This document shows, piece after piece, positions 24,045-32,518 of a stretch of DNA of 64,000 nucleotides; positions within the stretch are counted from its first letter, which is position 1, and each line of letters opens with the position of its first letter. The stretch spans positions 682,001 to 746,000 of the forward strand of contig FP929003.1 in assembly GCA_000196815.1 (NCBI GenBank), given 5' to 3'. The notes beneath the pieces were generated by a model. It was not told the origin of the DNA, did not search any database, and worked only from the letters and a program-made list of their open reading frames with translations. The stretch comes from Nitrospira defluvii (GTDB taxonomy: Bacteria > Nitrospirota > Nitrospiria > Nitrospirales > Nitrospiraceae). The position numbers were made by a program, and so were the translations under genes.

Positions 24045-25375
24045 CCCGGATGCGGTTGCGTACGAAAGCATGGTTCGGGGATGAAGAGTTGACGATCGAC
24101 TTCCCCGCGTCGTGGAAGCTGATCGAAATCGGTCCCCGGGATGAACCGGCGCTGACGGTGGAGGCCATGCGGGAGTGCCTCTCTCGGCCCATCGGGACGC
24201 GCAGGTTGTCTGAGATTGCCAGGGGTAAGCGCAATGCCGTGATCGTGGTCGACGATCTGACGAGGCCGACGCCGGGTGCCGATCTGCTTCCGCTCCTCGT
24301 GGATGAGTTGACGAGCGGGGGGATCTCTGAGCGCGACATTACGGTGATGTTGGCGGGCGGTACGCACCCGCCTGCCTCGGCCGACGAGAGGGCCAAAAAG
24401 GTCGGATCCCGGCTGTCATCGGCGGTGAAGGTCCTGGCTCATGACAGTCGGGGCGATCTGGTGAATTGTGGACGATCGCCTGCCGGGCTCCCGCTCCATA
24501 TCAATCGACTGGTGATGGAGAGCGAGGTCAAAATCGGCGTGGGCTGCATCTATCCTCACCCGGTGGCGGGATTTTCCGGTGGTGCCAAGATCATTCTCCC
24601 GGCCGTCTGCGGCGTGGAGACCACGCGGATGATGCACGACTACCTGCGCGGTTCACGCGAGCGCGGCGGGTCCATCCAGACTGAACTTCGGCAGGATATG
24701 GCCGCCGTGGCACGACGGGTCGGGCTCGATGGTATTGTCAATGTCACCCTCAATCGCCATCGCGCCATCTGCGGTCTGTTCGCGGGGGACGTCGTTCAGG
24801 CACATGAAGCAGGCGTCCGCGCAGCGCAGCGGCTTTACGCCGTGCCGATGTCTCCGGAAGCGGAGGTCGTGGTGGCGGACATGTATCCCTTCGATACCAG
24901 CTGGCAGTTTGCGCAGGATCGAGGAATGTGGCCGGTAGAGCAGCCGACAGGAGACGTCTCCCGGGTGGTCATTGCCGCCTGTCCTCTTGGCATGGGCACC
25001 CATGAATTGTTTCCCGTAGACAGTCCGCTCTGGTCGCGCATTGCCAGGCGGCTCAGCCATTTTCGCCTGGCTGATCTCGACCGCCCTCTTGAGAAGCTGA
25101 GGACCATGGGCCAACTGATCCGCCGGAAGCAGCATCACCTCATGGTGTTGTCGCCGGGCTTGAAGGGGCAGGACCTCACGTCTATGTTCCCTCATGCGCA
25201 GCGATTCGGAGATTGGCCGGCTCTCAGGGCCGCCCTTCTGGCGCGCCATGGCGAAGGACCTGTGACCGTGGCGGTCTATCGATGCGCGCCGTTTCTTATT
25301 CCAACCGCAGCCGTACTCGGGCAGGAGGGTGGAGCGCCGGAGTCGACCCTCACCAGGCAACCGACCTCGGCCTGA
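24041..25375 (+). CDS. LarA-like (lactate racemase superfamily) protein
   Basis: A 444-residue protein of the LarA superfamily. VVDDLTRPTPG matches the DHTRP-type motif; GGTHP (His109), PHPVAGFSGGAK (His173, Lys183) and MMH (His199) match the LarA residues His108, His174, Lys184 and His200 that hold the nickel-pincer cofactor and act as bases. So the catalytic set is kept, but the rest is diverged and the substrate is probably not lactate. No LarB, LarC or LarE cofactor genes are in the window. Within a glycan cluster it may epimerise a hydroxy-acid or sugar-acid substituent; this is inference. Confidence 0.75.
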   Translation: MTRMRLRTKAWFGDEELTIDFPASWKLIEIGPRDEPALTVEAMRECLSRPIGTRRLSEIARGKRNAVIVVDDLTRPTPGADLLPLLVDELTSGGISERDITVMLAGGTHPPASADERAKKVGSRLSSAVKVLAHDSRGDLVNCGRSPAGLPLHINRLVMESEVKIGVGCIYPHPVAGFSGGAKIILPAVCGVETTRMMHDYLRGSRERGGSIQTELRQDMAAVARRVGLDGIVNVTLNRHRAICGLFAGDVVQAHEAGVRAAQRLYAVPMSPEAEVVVADMYPFDTSWQFAQDRGMWPVEQPTGDVSRVVIAACPLGMGTHELFPVDSPLWSRIARRLSHFRLADLDRPLEKLRTMGQLIRRKQHHLMVLSPGLKGQDLTSMFPHAQRFGDWPALRAALLARHGEGPVTVAVYRCAPFLIPTAAVLGQEGGAPESTLTRQPTSA

Positions 25376-25447
25376 AAAGGCAGGAGCGGAGGATGTCGTC
25401 TTCCGCGATGCTTCGACGACCTGTCCGTTTTTGGAACGTCATCCGCT

Positions 25448-27100
25448 ATGCCGACCGCCTCTCACCTTCCGCTGCCGCCTGACGACGGTCATGATGCACG
25501 CCCTAGCGAGGTCGACTCCGTGGCGGCCGGTGCCTCACCTGCAGCCGGTTCCGTGGTCGAATGGCTCGACTCCGCTTTATCGGTTGTGGACGGAGTGGTT
25601 GCCGGATTCTTATTCTTGTGCGTGTTCGGCAGCGGCCTGATACATATCCAGAGTTTTCCCCCGCTATGGTTCGATGAAGGCTGGACGGTGTGTGTCGCGC
25701 GCACCTGGGTCGAGTTGGGCCATTACGGGTGCCTGCTGCGCGGCGAGCCGGCGCCCCCCTCATTGGCCGCTCATTTCCCGGTGGTTGCCTCGGTGGCGGC
25801 GAGTTTTACACTGTTCGGCGTCGGTGTCTGGCAGACGAGACTGGTGGGATTGCTCTACACCTTCGTCGCCTTCCTGCTGCTCTATGCGTTGGCCCGTCGC
25901 CTCTACGGCCGGTCTGTCGCGATTGCCGCCTTGGCGCTGCTGCTCCTTGTGCCTCTGAAGTGGTCGATCCACCCCCTGTATATTGGTCGACAAGTGCTGG
26001 GCGAAATGCCGCTCTTGTGTTTCCTCCTGGCCGGGTACATCTGCTTTCTCCGGAGCACACACCGGCCGCGCTGGCAGGTCGCTGCGATTGGCTGCTGGGC
26101 GCTGGCATGGATGACGAAGACGCAGGTCGCACCATTCCTTGTGGCTTCCTTTGCGGGGACCATGCTGCTCATGAGCCTTCGCGGGGACTGGTCGGTTGTC
26201 GGTCGGCTGGCCGTTGCCATGATCGGCTCATGGGGTGGGTGCCGGCTTCTTCTGTATGCCAAGGATTGGCTGTTGGCAGGCCACATCATGCCGCATCCGC
26301 CCGTAGACGGAATGACAGAAGCCATTGCGTTGGTGTTCGTGCCGTCCATTCGTCTTGAGACGATTCGATACCTGTTCGTCTCGTGGCCTGAGTATCCGCT
26401 CGGACTTGCCTATGCGGTCTGGCGTTTACGTGGAACGTCCGGTTCAGGTGCCAAGGCTTCTGTCGAACAGACGGTGCAGACCATGTTGCTGCTGCTGGCA
26501 GGGAGCTGGCTGGTCTGGTTTGCGTTTCTCAGCGCCGGTGAACCGCGCTATGCCCTTCCGGGGTTATTTCTTGCCGCGCCCTTCATGGCTGCACTTTTTC
26601 ACGATTTCACCAGAGGATTCGATGTGGCGTTCCTGGCGAGGAGCCTGGCTGGCCTCCTGGAACGCAGGCGCGTGACGAGGCAGGGCATCAAGGCGGTCGT
26701 TGTCGTCATGCTCCTGGTGATGATGGGGTGGGTTGCCGTGCAGGAACGCTATGCGTTTCGCGCGCGTGAGGACGATCAGGACCTGTTTGCGGTGACGCAC
26801 TACTTGAATACGGCTACGCCGCCGACCGCATTGATCGAGACCTATGACAGCGAACTCTTTCTATTCCTGCAGCGACCCTATACCTATGCTCCGGCCCGCA
26901 TCCTGGTTGAGATTATCCGGCGCGAACAGGGAGAGACGAAGGGCGTCACGTACGATCCGTTGGAAAGCAGGCCGGACTATCTCGTGCTCGGGGAGTACGG
27001 CCGATGGGCCGGATTTTACAAGCCGTTGATCGCGCAAACCCGAGTGCGACTCGTGACCAGCATCGGGCGCTATCAGATCTACGAGCCTGTGCGCCGGTAA
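25448..27100 (+). CDS. GT39/ArnT-like membrane glycosyltransferase
   Basis: A 550-residue membrane protein with about 11-12 helices. The first periplasmic loop has WFDEGW, the Asp-Glu pair typical of PMT/ArnT-type GT-C enzymes, and the LGEMPLL stretch with following helices fits the family. A soluble C-terminal part (from about residue 430) lies outside. These enzymes take a sugar from polyprenyl phosphate and put it on a lipid or protein in the periplasm, matching the GtrB-like enzyme upstream. The first ~45 residues are low-complexity and the start is not certain. Confidence 0.78.
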   Translation: MPTASHLPLPPDDGHDARPSEVDSVAAGASPAAGSVVEWLDSALSVVDGVVAGFLFLCVFGSGLIHIQSFPPLWFDEGWTVCVARTWVELGHYGCLLRGEPAPPSLAAHFPVVASVAASFTLFGVGVWQTRLVGLLYTFVAFLLLYALARRLYGRSVAIAALALLLLVPLKWSIHPLYIGRQVLGEMPLLCFLLAGYICFLRSTHRPRWQVAAIGCWALAWMTKTQVAPFLVASFAGTMLLMSLRGDWSVVGRLAVAMIGSWGGCRLLLYAKDWLLAGHIMPHPPVDGMTEAIALVFVPSIRLETIRYLFVSWPEYPLGLAYAVWRLRGTSGSGAKASVEQTVQTMLLLLAGSWLVWFAFLSAGEPRYALPGLFLAAPFMAALFHDFTRGFDVAFLARSLAGLLERRRVTRQGIKAVVVVMLLVMMGWVAVQERYAFRAREDDQDLFAVTHYLNTATPPTALIETYDSELFLFLQRPYTYAPARILVEIIRREQGETKGVTYDPLESRPDYLVLGEYGRWAGFYKPLIAQTRVRLVTSIGRYQIYEPVRR

Positions 27101-27148
27101 CCGTCACGCCGCAAACACCCCTCCCCGCGCGCGTGAATAGGTTCATGT

Positions 27149-28156
27149 CTATTCGGCACGTGATGCCAGGCGGGTGGCAACGACCATCTGGCGAATGGTC
27201 TCGCTGACGAGCGTCGGCTGATCGAATTGAACGAAATGACTGCTCTGGTCGGCAAACACCTGGCGACTGTTTGAGGAGAGTGTGGTTAAATTCTGCTGCA
27301 GATCCAGCCACATTTTCTTGAACTTGGCAGGGTTCACCTGGCCGGGCATGTCCGGCCACCACAGGGGGCCTGTTGCGGTGATGACGACCAGCGGAAGATC
27401 GTCGAGTGAACGGGTGTGGCGCACCTGTTCCAGAGTGTCTATCAGCGCATCGCTTTCATCGGTCAACGTTGAGAAATAGCCGGTCCGCAGCCAACCTGCA
27501 CGTAGCATCGGTCGAATCTCCGCGGGTACCTTCTCTTCCTGTCCGGTCAACAGCGGCGGCAGTTGGTCAGACGAGGCCATCAGGCGTGGAATGCCCAGCA
27601 TCGTCATGGCGCGAATGACGGGGAGCATCGATTTGCCGGCGTTGGTGAAAGCTCGAAATTCAGCCTGGCGCATTTCCGATTCATGTCCCGCATCGACCAG
27701 CACCATACCGACGACATCCCGGGGATGTTCTTCGCGGTAGAGCCGGGTGATGAAGCCACCGAGCGAATGGCCTACGAGAATGTAGGGGCCTTGAATACCG
27801 GCGCGCTCGAGCAGGCGATCGAGTTCCTGGGCCAGTCGTCGGCCGGTACGGGGCAAGGGACCACGGTCGCTCCAGCCGAGGCCGGCGCGATCATAGGCGC
27901 AGACGCGGGTGATGCGTGCCACTTCCGGTTGCACCATGCTCCAGTAGAGTGACCAGCCGGGCGCGGCTGCCTCCAGCACGACCGTCGGGCTGCCCTGTCC
28001 CATGCAGTAGAGATGAAGCCGATGACCGCCGATGTCGATCAGCCGGCCGATGGGCGGATGCTGCCGCCGATCGAGCACCATACCGACGATTTGATACAGC
28101 GCGCCGATTGTCGCCAGCGCAATGAACACACCGAGAGACCATTTGAGTCCACGCAT
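27149..28156 (-). CDS. Alpha/beta hydrolase, membrane-anchored
   Basis: A 335-residue hydrolase with an N-terminal helix (WSLGVFIALATIGALYQIVGMV) that may anchor it to the membrane. The hydrolase core has VCAYDRAGLGWSD and the nucleophile elbow GHSLGG, and SSHFVQFDQP carries the catalytic His near the C-terminus. The substrate is unknown; esterase or haloalkane dehalogenase-like activity is possible. The frame stays open to 28231, but ATG 28156 gives a normal start just before the helix. A GAATAG/CTATTC inverted repeat (27135-27154) overlaps its stop codon. Confidence 0.82.
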   Translation of the reverse strand: MRGLKWSLGVFIALATIGALYQIVGMVLDRRQHPPIGRLIDIGGHRLHLYCMGQGSPTVVLEAAAPGWSLYWSMVQPEVARITRVCAYDRAGLGWSDRGPLPRTGRRLAQELDRLLERAGIQGPYILVGHSLGGFITRLYREEHPRDVVGMVLVDAGHESEMRQAEFRAFTNAGKSMLPVIRAMTMLGIPRLMASSDQLPPLLTGQEEKVPAEIRPMLRAGWLRTGYFSTLTDESDALIDTLEQVRHTRSLDDLPLVVITATGPLWWPDMPGQVNPAKFKKMWLDLQQNLTTLSSNSRQVFADQSSHFVQFDQPTLVSETIRQMVVATRLASRAE

Positions 28157-28246
28157 GGAGACATGATCACTCGCGACAGGTGTCGGAAGCAAACTGGAAC
28201 GAGTTGACGTGTCGCCCGAGACCGGGCGCACAGTCTTCTCGATGCT

Positions 28247-28753
28247 TCAGACGGAATAGTGTTCCTGCAAGTGGTCTCGCTGAAAACGCACGATGTACCT
28301 GATCAGCAACTCCCGGTTCTGAGTGGTCATCCTGACGAAGCGGGCGTGGAGGCGATGCGCACCGCCTGGGACCGGAAGGGGATCAAGGCGCAACACCTCG
28401 ATAGAAGATTTGAAGGGAACTTGCTCGGGGAGGAGGAGTGTGAGGGAGAGGACTTCACCGGGGGTGTAACGCTCGATGACCGTCACGCCGACACCGCCGC
28501 CACTGAGGTTGACGGATTTCTCAGTGAATTCACCTTCTGCCTCGTCCGTCTCAAGCTGAATGCAGATGGGTAGAAGGACGGTGATGCGATAAAATTCGCG
28601 GCGTTCTCTCCCGGACGGCTGTGAAGGCATGTCGGGCGGCATGGTGTAGTCAAGTATAACAAAGTCGTCCCGCACCTTGCCCTCCAGCATGAAGCGGTGC
28701 CTCGTCGTTTCCGTGCTTTTGCACGAAGCGGGTTGGCCCCGCGTCGATCCCAT
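28247..28753 (-). CDS. PilZ domain protein
   Basis: A 168-residue protein. The PilZ domain begins with RREFYR (51-56) and has the second c-di-GMP motif NLSGGG (82-87), so both parts of the RxxxR...(D/N)xSxxG signature are present. A ~45-residue N-terminal extension has no clear motif and the start may be further in. It should bind cyclic-di-GMP and alter motility, exopolysaccharide or another output. It is divergent to cstA with only 29 bp between, so their promoters reach into each other's coding sequence. Confidence 0.8.
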   Translation of the reverse strand: MGSTRGQPASCKSTETTRHRFMLEGKVRDDFVILDYTMPPDMPSQPSGRERREFYRITVLLPICIQLETDEAEGEFTEKSVNLSGGGVGVTVIERYTPGEVLSLTLLLPEQVPFKSSIEVLRLDPLPVPGGAHRLHARFVRMTTQNRELLIRYIVRFQRDHLQEHYSV

Positions 28754-28782
28754 CTCTGTCCGTTTATGCTAGGATGCCGCGC

Positions 28783-30789
28783 ATGAAAATGGCGTATCGT
28801 CTGCTCTGGGCGCTCCTCTCTATTCTCGGTGCCGTGGCCTTGGCTCATGTCACCGGCCTGGTCAATCCTCACGAGAAAGTGAACGGGCTATGGCTTGTGG
28901 TGGCCGCGGCCTGTATCTATGTGCTGGCCTATCGCTTCTACGGTCGTTGGCTGGCTCGGCACGTGGTGCAACTGGACAATGCCCGCTTGACCCCGGCCGT
29001 GCGGCTGAATGACGGGGTCAACTTTCACCCCACGAACCGGGTCGTGTTGTTCGGTCATCACTTTGCGGCGATTGCCGGAGCCGGGCCGTTGCTGGGACCG
29101 GTGTTGGCGGCGCAGTTCGGGTTTCTTCCGGGTTTTCTCTGGCTGGTGATCGGCGCGGTACTGGCGGGGGCGGTGCAGGATTTCATCATCCTGGTCGCGT
29201 CGATGCGGCGTAACGGACGCTCGTTGCCTGAAATCGCCCATGACGAGCTCGGCTCGATCACCGGGACGGCCACGGCGGTGGCGGTACTCTTTATTGTTGT
29301 CGTGGCGCTGGCGGGACTGGGCTTCGCGGTGGTGAATGCGCTCTACCACAACGCCTGGGGGACGTTCACCATCGCCATGACGATTCCCATCGGGTTCATC
29401 ATGGGTTTCTATCTCCAGAAGTTCCGCCCCGGCGCGGTGGCTGAAGTGTCGGTGATCGGGGTGGTGCTGCTGGTGGCGGCGGTGCTCTTCGGGCGTGTGG
29501 TCGGACAGTCGTCTCTTGCCTGGCTCTTCGAGTTCGAAAAGCCGGCGTTGGTGTGGCTGCTGGCCGGGTATGGTTTCCTGGCTTCGGTGTTGCCCGGCTG
29601 GATGCTATTGGTGCCGCGTGGCTATCTTTCCACCTTCATGAAGCTCGGCGTGGTGTTCTTACTCGGCCTCGGGGTAATCCTCATGGCGCCGACGATCGAG
29701 ATGCCGCGTGTGACCGCCTTCGCCAACGGCGGCGGGCCGATTATTCCCGGCACGTTGTTTCCGTTTCTCTTTATTACGATTGCCTGCGGGGCCGTGTCTG
29801 GTTTTCATTCGCTGGTGTCTTCCGGCACGACTCCGAAGATGATCGAGCAGGAGTCGCAGGCAGTGGTGGGCTATGCGGCGATGCTGCTGGAAAGCTTCGT
29901 CGGGGTGATGGCATTGATTGCGGCTTCGGTACTGATCCCCGGCGATTATCTGGCGATCAACACGATGTTGTCGGCGGAGACGTTGACGGCGATGGGTTTT
30001 GCACCTTCCCGCATCGCGGAGTTGTCGCAGCTGGTTGAAGTGAATGTGGCGGGGCGGCCGGGAGGGGCGGTGTCACTGGCCGTAGGCATGGCCGCTATCT
30101 TTTCGGCGCTGCCCGGCATGGCCGGGCTGATGGCCTATTGGTATCAATTCGCCCTCGTGTTCGAGGCGCTGTTCATTCTGACGACGATCGATACGGGCAC
30201 CCGTGTGGCCAGGTATCTGATTCAGGAGATGGCCGGGCGTGTCTACGCGCCGTTTCGTCAGATGAACTGGTGGCCAGGTGTCCTGTTGAGCAGCGCCTTT
30301 GTGGTGGGGTCGTGGGCCTATCTGATCGGGACGGGCAGCATTTCGACCATCTGGCCGATGTTCGGCGCCGCCAATCAATTGCTGGGCACGCTGGCGCTGT
30401 GCATCGGGACGACGGTGTTGATCAAAATGTGGAAGTCGCCTTATCTCTGGGTGACGGCGCTGCCGATGTTATTCGTGGGAGGCATCACGTTGGCCGGCTC
30501 GTACGAGATGTTTTGGATGTTTTTGGCGAAGGCGGCGACACTTGCGGCAGGGCAGGCCTTTGCGCTGTATCTCGATGCCGTGCTGGTGGCGGTGGTCGCG
30601 ATGTTGGGCCTGGTCGTCTTGAGTGACAGCATAAAGCAGTGGTATGGGTATGTGATTCTGAAGCGCCCGTTCCGCAGCAGTGAAGTAATGGCCACGGCCG
30701 GCGGTGGATCGGCCGGCCGCGTGCAGACGGCGATTCACCGGCATGATGAGCGCGTGTTTAAATTGCCGCCTGGCGGAGGATGCTGTTAG
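28783..30789 (+). CDS. CstA-type carbon starvation protein / peptide transporter
   Basis: A 668-residue membrane protein with about 16-18 helices, near the length of E. coli CstA (701). Family marks include NGLWLVVAAACIYVLAYRFYGR-like start, HFAAIAGAGPLLGPVLAAQ and GFHSLVSSGTTPK. CstA/BtsT proteins take up peptides or pyruvate. AGGA (28771-28774) is eight bases before ATG 28783, which is preferred over ATG 28774. The C-terminus ends in GGGCC, two cysteines at the very end, which is unusual. Its stop is 38 bp before yajQ. Confidence 0.9.
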   Translation: MKMAYRLLWALLSILGAVALAHVTGLVNPHEKVNGLWLVVAAACIYVLAYRFYGRWLARHVVQLDNARLTPAVRLNDGVNFHPTNRVVLFGHHFAAIAGAGPLLGPVLAAQFGFLPGFLWLVIGAVLAGAVQDFIILVASMRRNGRSLPEIAHDELGSITGTATAVAVLFIVVVALAGLGFAVVNALYHNAWGTFTIAMTIPIGFIMGFYLQKFRPGAVAEVSVIGVVLLVAAVLFGRVVGQSSLAWLFEFEKPALVWLLAGYGFLASVLPGWMLLVPRGYLSTFMKLGVVFLLGLGVILMAPTIEMPRVTAFANGGGPIIPGTLFPFLFITIACGAVSGFHSLVSSGTTPKMIEQESQAVVGYAAMLLESFVGVMALIAASVLIPGDYLAINTMLSAETLTAMGFAPSRIAELSQLVEVNVAGRPGGAVSLAVGMAAIFSALPGMAGLMAYWYQFALVFEALFILTTIDTGTRVARYLIQEMAGRVYAPFRQMNWWPGVLLSSAFVVGSWAYLIGTGSISTIWPMFGAANQLLGTLALCIGTTVLIKMWKSPYLWVTALPMLFVGGITLAGSYEMFWMFLAKAATLAAGQAFALYLDAVLVAVVAMLGLVVLSDSIKQWYGYVILKRPFRSSEVMATAGGGSAGRVQTAIHRHDERVFKLPPGGGCC

Positions 30790-30827
30790 GGGCGGAAGAC
30801 CTGACGAACCAGCAGGAGGAGGGGATC

Positions 30828-31325
30828 GTGGCTGATCAATCATCGTTTGATGTGGTGTCGGAAGTGAATATGCAGGAGATGAAGAACGTCGTTGATCAGG
30901 CGACGAAGGAAATCAAACAGCGCTTCGATTTCAAAGACTCAAAGACCGAGCTGACGCTGAAGGAGAAAGAAAAGGAACTGGTGGTGCTCTCCGACGACGA
31001 GTACAAGCTCAATGCGGTCATTGAAATTATTAAGACCAAGTGTGTGAAGCGCGGGGTCTCGTTAAAGGCCTTCGAGTACGGCAAAATCGAGGAGGCGCTC
31101 GGCGCTACAGTCCGGCAGGTGATCAAGATTCAAAGCGGTATCTCATCGGAGAAGGCCAAGGAAATCACCAAGGCCGTGAAAGAGTCCAAGATAAAGGTAC
31201 AGGCGCAAATTCAAGGCGAGCAGGTGCGCGTGATCAGCAAGAGTAAAGATGATCTGCAGACGGCGATTGCCTTCCTTAAGGGGAAGGATTTTGGGATTGA
31301 TCTGCAGTTCACCAATTACCGCTAG
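30828..31325 (+). CDS. YajQ family cyclic-di-GMP/nucleotide-binding protein
   Basis: A 165-residue protein with the full YajQ (DUF520) pattern: SFDVVSEVNMQEMKNVVDQA at the start, RFDFKDS, GKIEEALGATVRQ, KDLNAxxxK-type lysine-rich centre and a closing KGKDFGIDLQFTNYR. The family binds nucleotides and in some bacteria c-di-GMP to affect transcription. GTG at 30828 is used as start because GGAGGAGGGG lies just upstream (30815-30824). With the PilZ protein nearby, both could belong to c-di-GMP signalling, but nothing here proves it. Confidence 0.92.
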   Translation: MADQSSFDVVSEVNMQEMKNVVDQATKEIKQRFDFKDSKTELTLKEKEKELVVLSDDEYKLNAVIEIIKTKCVKRGVSLKAFEYGKIEEALGATVRQVIKIQSGISSEKAKEITKAVKESKIKVQAQIQGEQVRVISKSKDDLQTAIAFLKGKDFGIDLQFTNYR

Positions 31326-31326
31326 C

Positions 31327-31450
31327 CTGGGACGGTGAAGCAGGCCTCCAGCTTCGTTCTTGCGTCGCCCAGAGGCTCGACGTGCAACTCAGTACGCCTC
31401 GCCTCCTCGCTCGCTGCGGCCTTGCCGGGCAGCCTGTTTGCCCATCCCAG
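31327..31450. repeat. Dispersed palindromic intergenic repeat, copy 5
   Basis: About 124 bp with imperfect terminal arms: CTGGGACGGTGAAGCAGGC at the left and GCCTGTTTGCCCATCCCAG at the right. Internal landmarks are CCAGCTTCGTTCTTGCGTCG, GCTCGACGTGC, AGTACGCCTCG and CTCGCTGCGGCCTTGCCGG. It begins after the yajQ stop and ends 21 bp before the BNR lipoprotein, so it lies between two genes of the same direction. Confidence 0.75.
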
Positions 31451-31471
31451 AAGGAATTCCCCGGTCCCAGG

Positions 31472-32491
31472 ATGCCCAGACGTCTCCTCTGTCTCTTAAT
31501 GTTCGTCTTCGCTCTCTGCGGATGCACCGGCAGCGACCCGATCGTCGTCATTCAACTGCACCCGAGCAATCCCGACATTCTCTACATCGCCACGAACGAC
31601 TACATTTACAAGTCGCGTGACGGCGGCAAGACCTGGAGCAATCTCTCCAAAGGGATGAGCCACTCGCGCGTCATTGCGATGGCGATTGATCCTGCCTATC
31701 CCGCAACGATTTATGCGGGCACGAAGGGCGACGCCGTCTATAAAAGTTACGACGGGGGGCAGCGATGGACGTCCATACGTGGCGGGCTCGACGACGCCAC
31801 GATTTCCTCAGTCGTGAACCAATTTGTCTTCGACCCCGCCGACGACACCCATATCTTTCTGGCTACGACCATGGGGGTGTTCGAATCGAGGAATGCCGGT
31901 GAGCGGTGGACGAAGCGGATGGACGGAATGAAGGAAGTGTTGATGGTGGTCACGCTGGGGATGGATCCCTCGCGATCGTCCGTGCTCTATGCCGGCACCA
32001 GCGGCGGCGTCTACAAGTCGGTCAATCAGGGGGCGCATTGGCGGCAGGTCAACAATGGTTTGGTGCCGGAGGGGATGGTGAAAACCTCGCGCGCGCTGAG
32101 CGTCACGTCGGTGCAAGTCGATCCATTCACGCCGGAGACGGTCTACGCTGCGACCCTGGCCGGGCTCTATAAAACCACCGATGGCGGCGCTTCCTGGGTA
32201 CGCATCGGCGAATCGTTAAAGGATCAGATGATCGTGTCGATGGTACTCGATCGTGCGCGGCCTGGAGTGATGTATGTGGCGGCCCGGGATGGCATCCATC
32301 GGAGTGAGGATGGCGGCAAGAGCTGGGTGGCATTGAACGAGGGGTTGGCGACCACCAATATCCGGTCACTGGCCCAGAGCCCTCTGGATCCACAGCTGTT
32401 CTATGCAGGCACGAACGGCAGTGGATTGTACCGGAGTACGGACGGAGGGGCGCATTGGGAGGCGCTTCCGTCGATGTTTCCCAAGGAGTAA
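31472..32491 (+). CDS. BNR-repeat (sortilin/VPS10-like) lipoprotein
   Basis: A 339-residue lipoprotein. The signal peptide ends in a lipobox (LCGC) at Cys18. Seven Asp-box/BNR repeats follow, each ~45 residues: SRDGGKTW, SYDGGQRW, SRNAGERW, SVNQGAHW, TTDGGASW, SEDGGKSW and STDGGAHW. Such repeats form a beta-propeller; related proteins include plant/cyanobacterial YCF48 assembly factors and sortilin-like receptors. No sialidase catalytic residues can be shown. It is probably an envelope beta-propeller that binds a partner protein or sugar. ATG 31472 is the only start that gives a lipoprotein signal. Confidence 0.82.
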   Translation: MPRRLLCLLMFVFALCGCTGSDPIVVIQLHPSNPDILYIATNDYIYKSRDGGKTWSNLSKGMSHSRVIAMAIDPAYPATIYAGTKGDAVYKSYDGGQRWTSIRGGLDDATISSVVNQFVFDPADDTHIFLATTMGVFESRNAGERWTKRMDGMKEVLMVVTLGMDPSRSSVLYAGTSGGVYKSVNQGAHWRQVNNGLVPEGMVKTSRALSVTSVQVDPFTPETVYAATLAGLYKTTDGGASWVRIGESLKDQMIVSMVLDRARPGVMYVAARDGIHRSEDGGKSWVALNEGLATTNIRSLAQSPLDPQLFYAGTNGSGLYRSTDGGAHWEALPSMFPKE

Positions 32492-32518
32492 CCGGGTAGA
32501 GATCCGGCCGGCGGGAGT

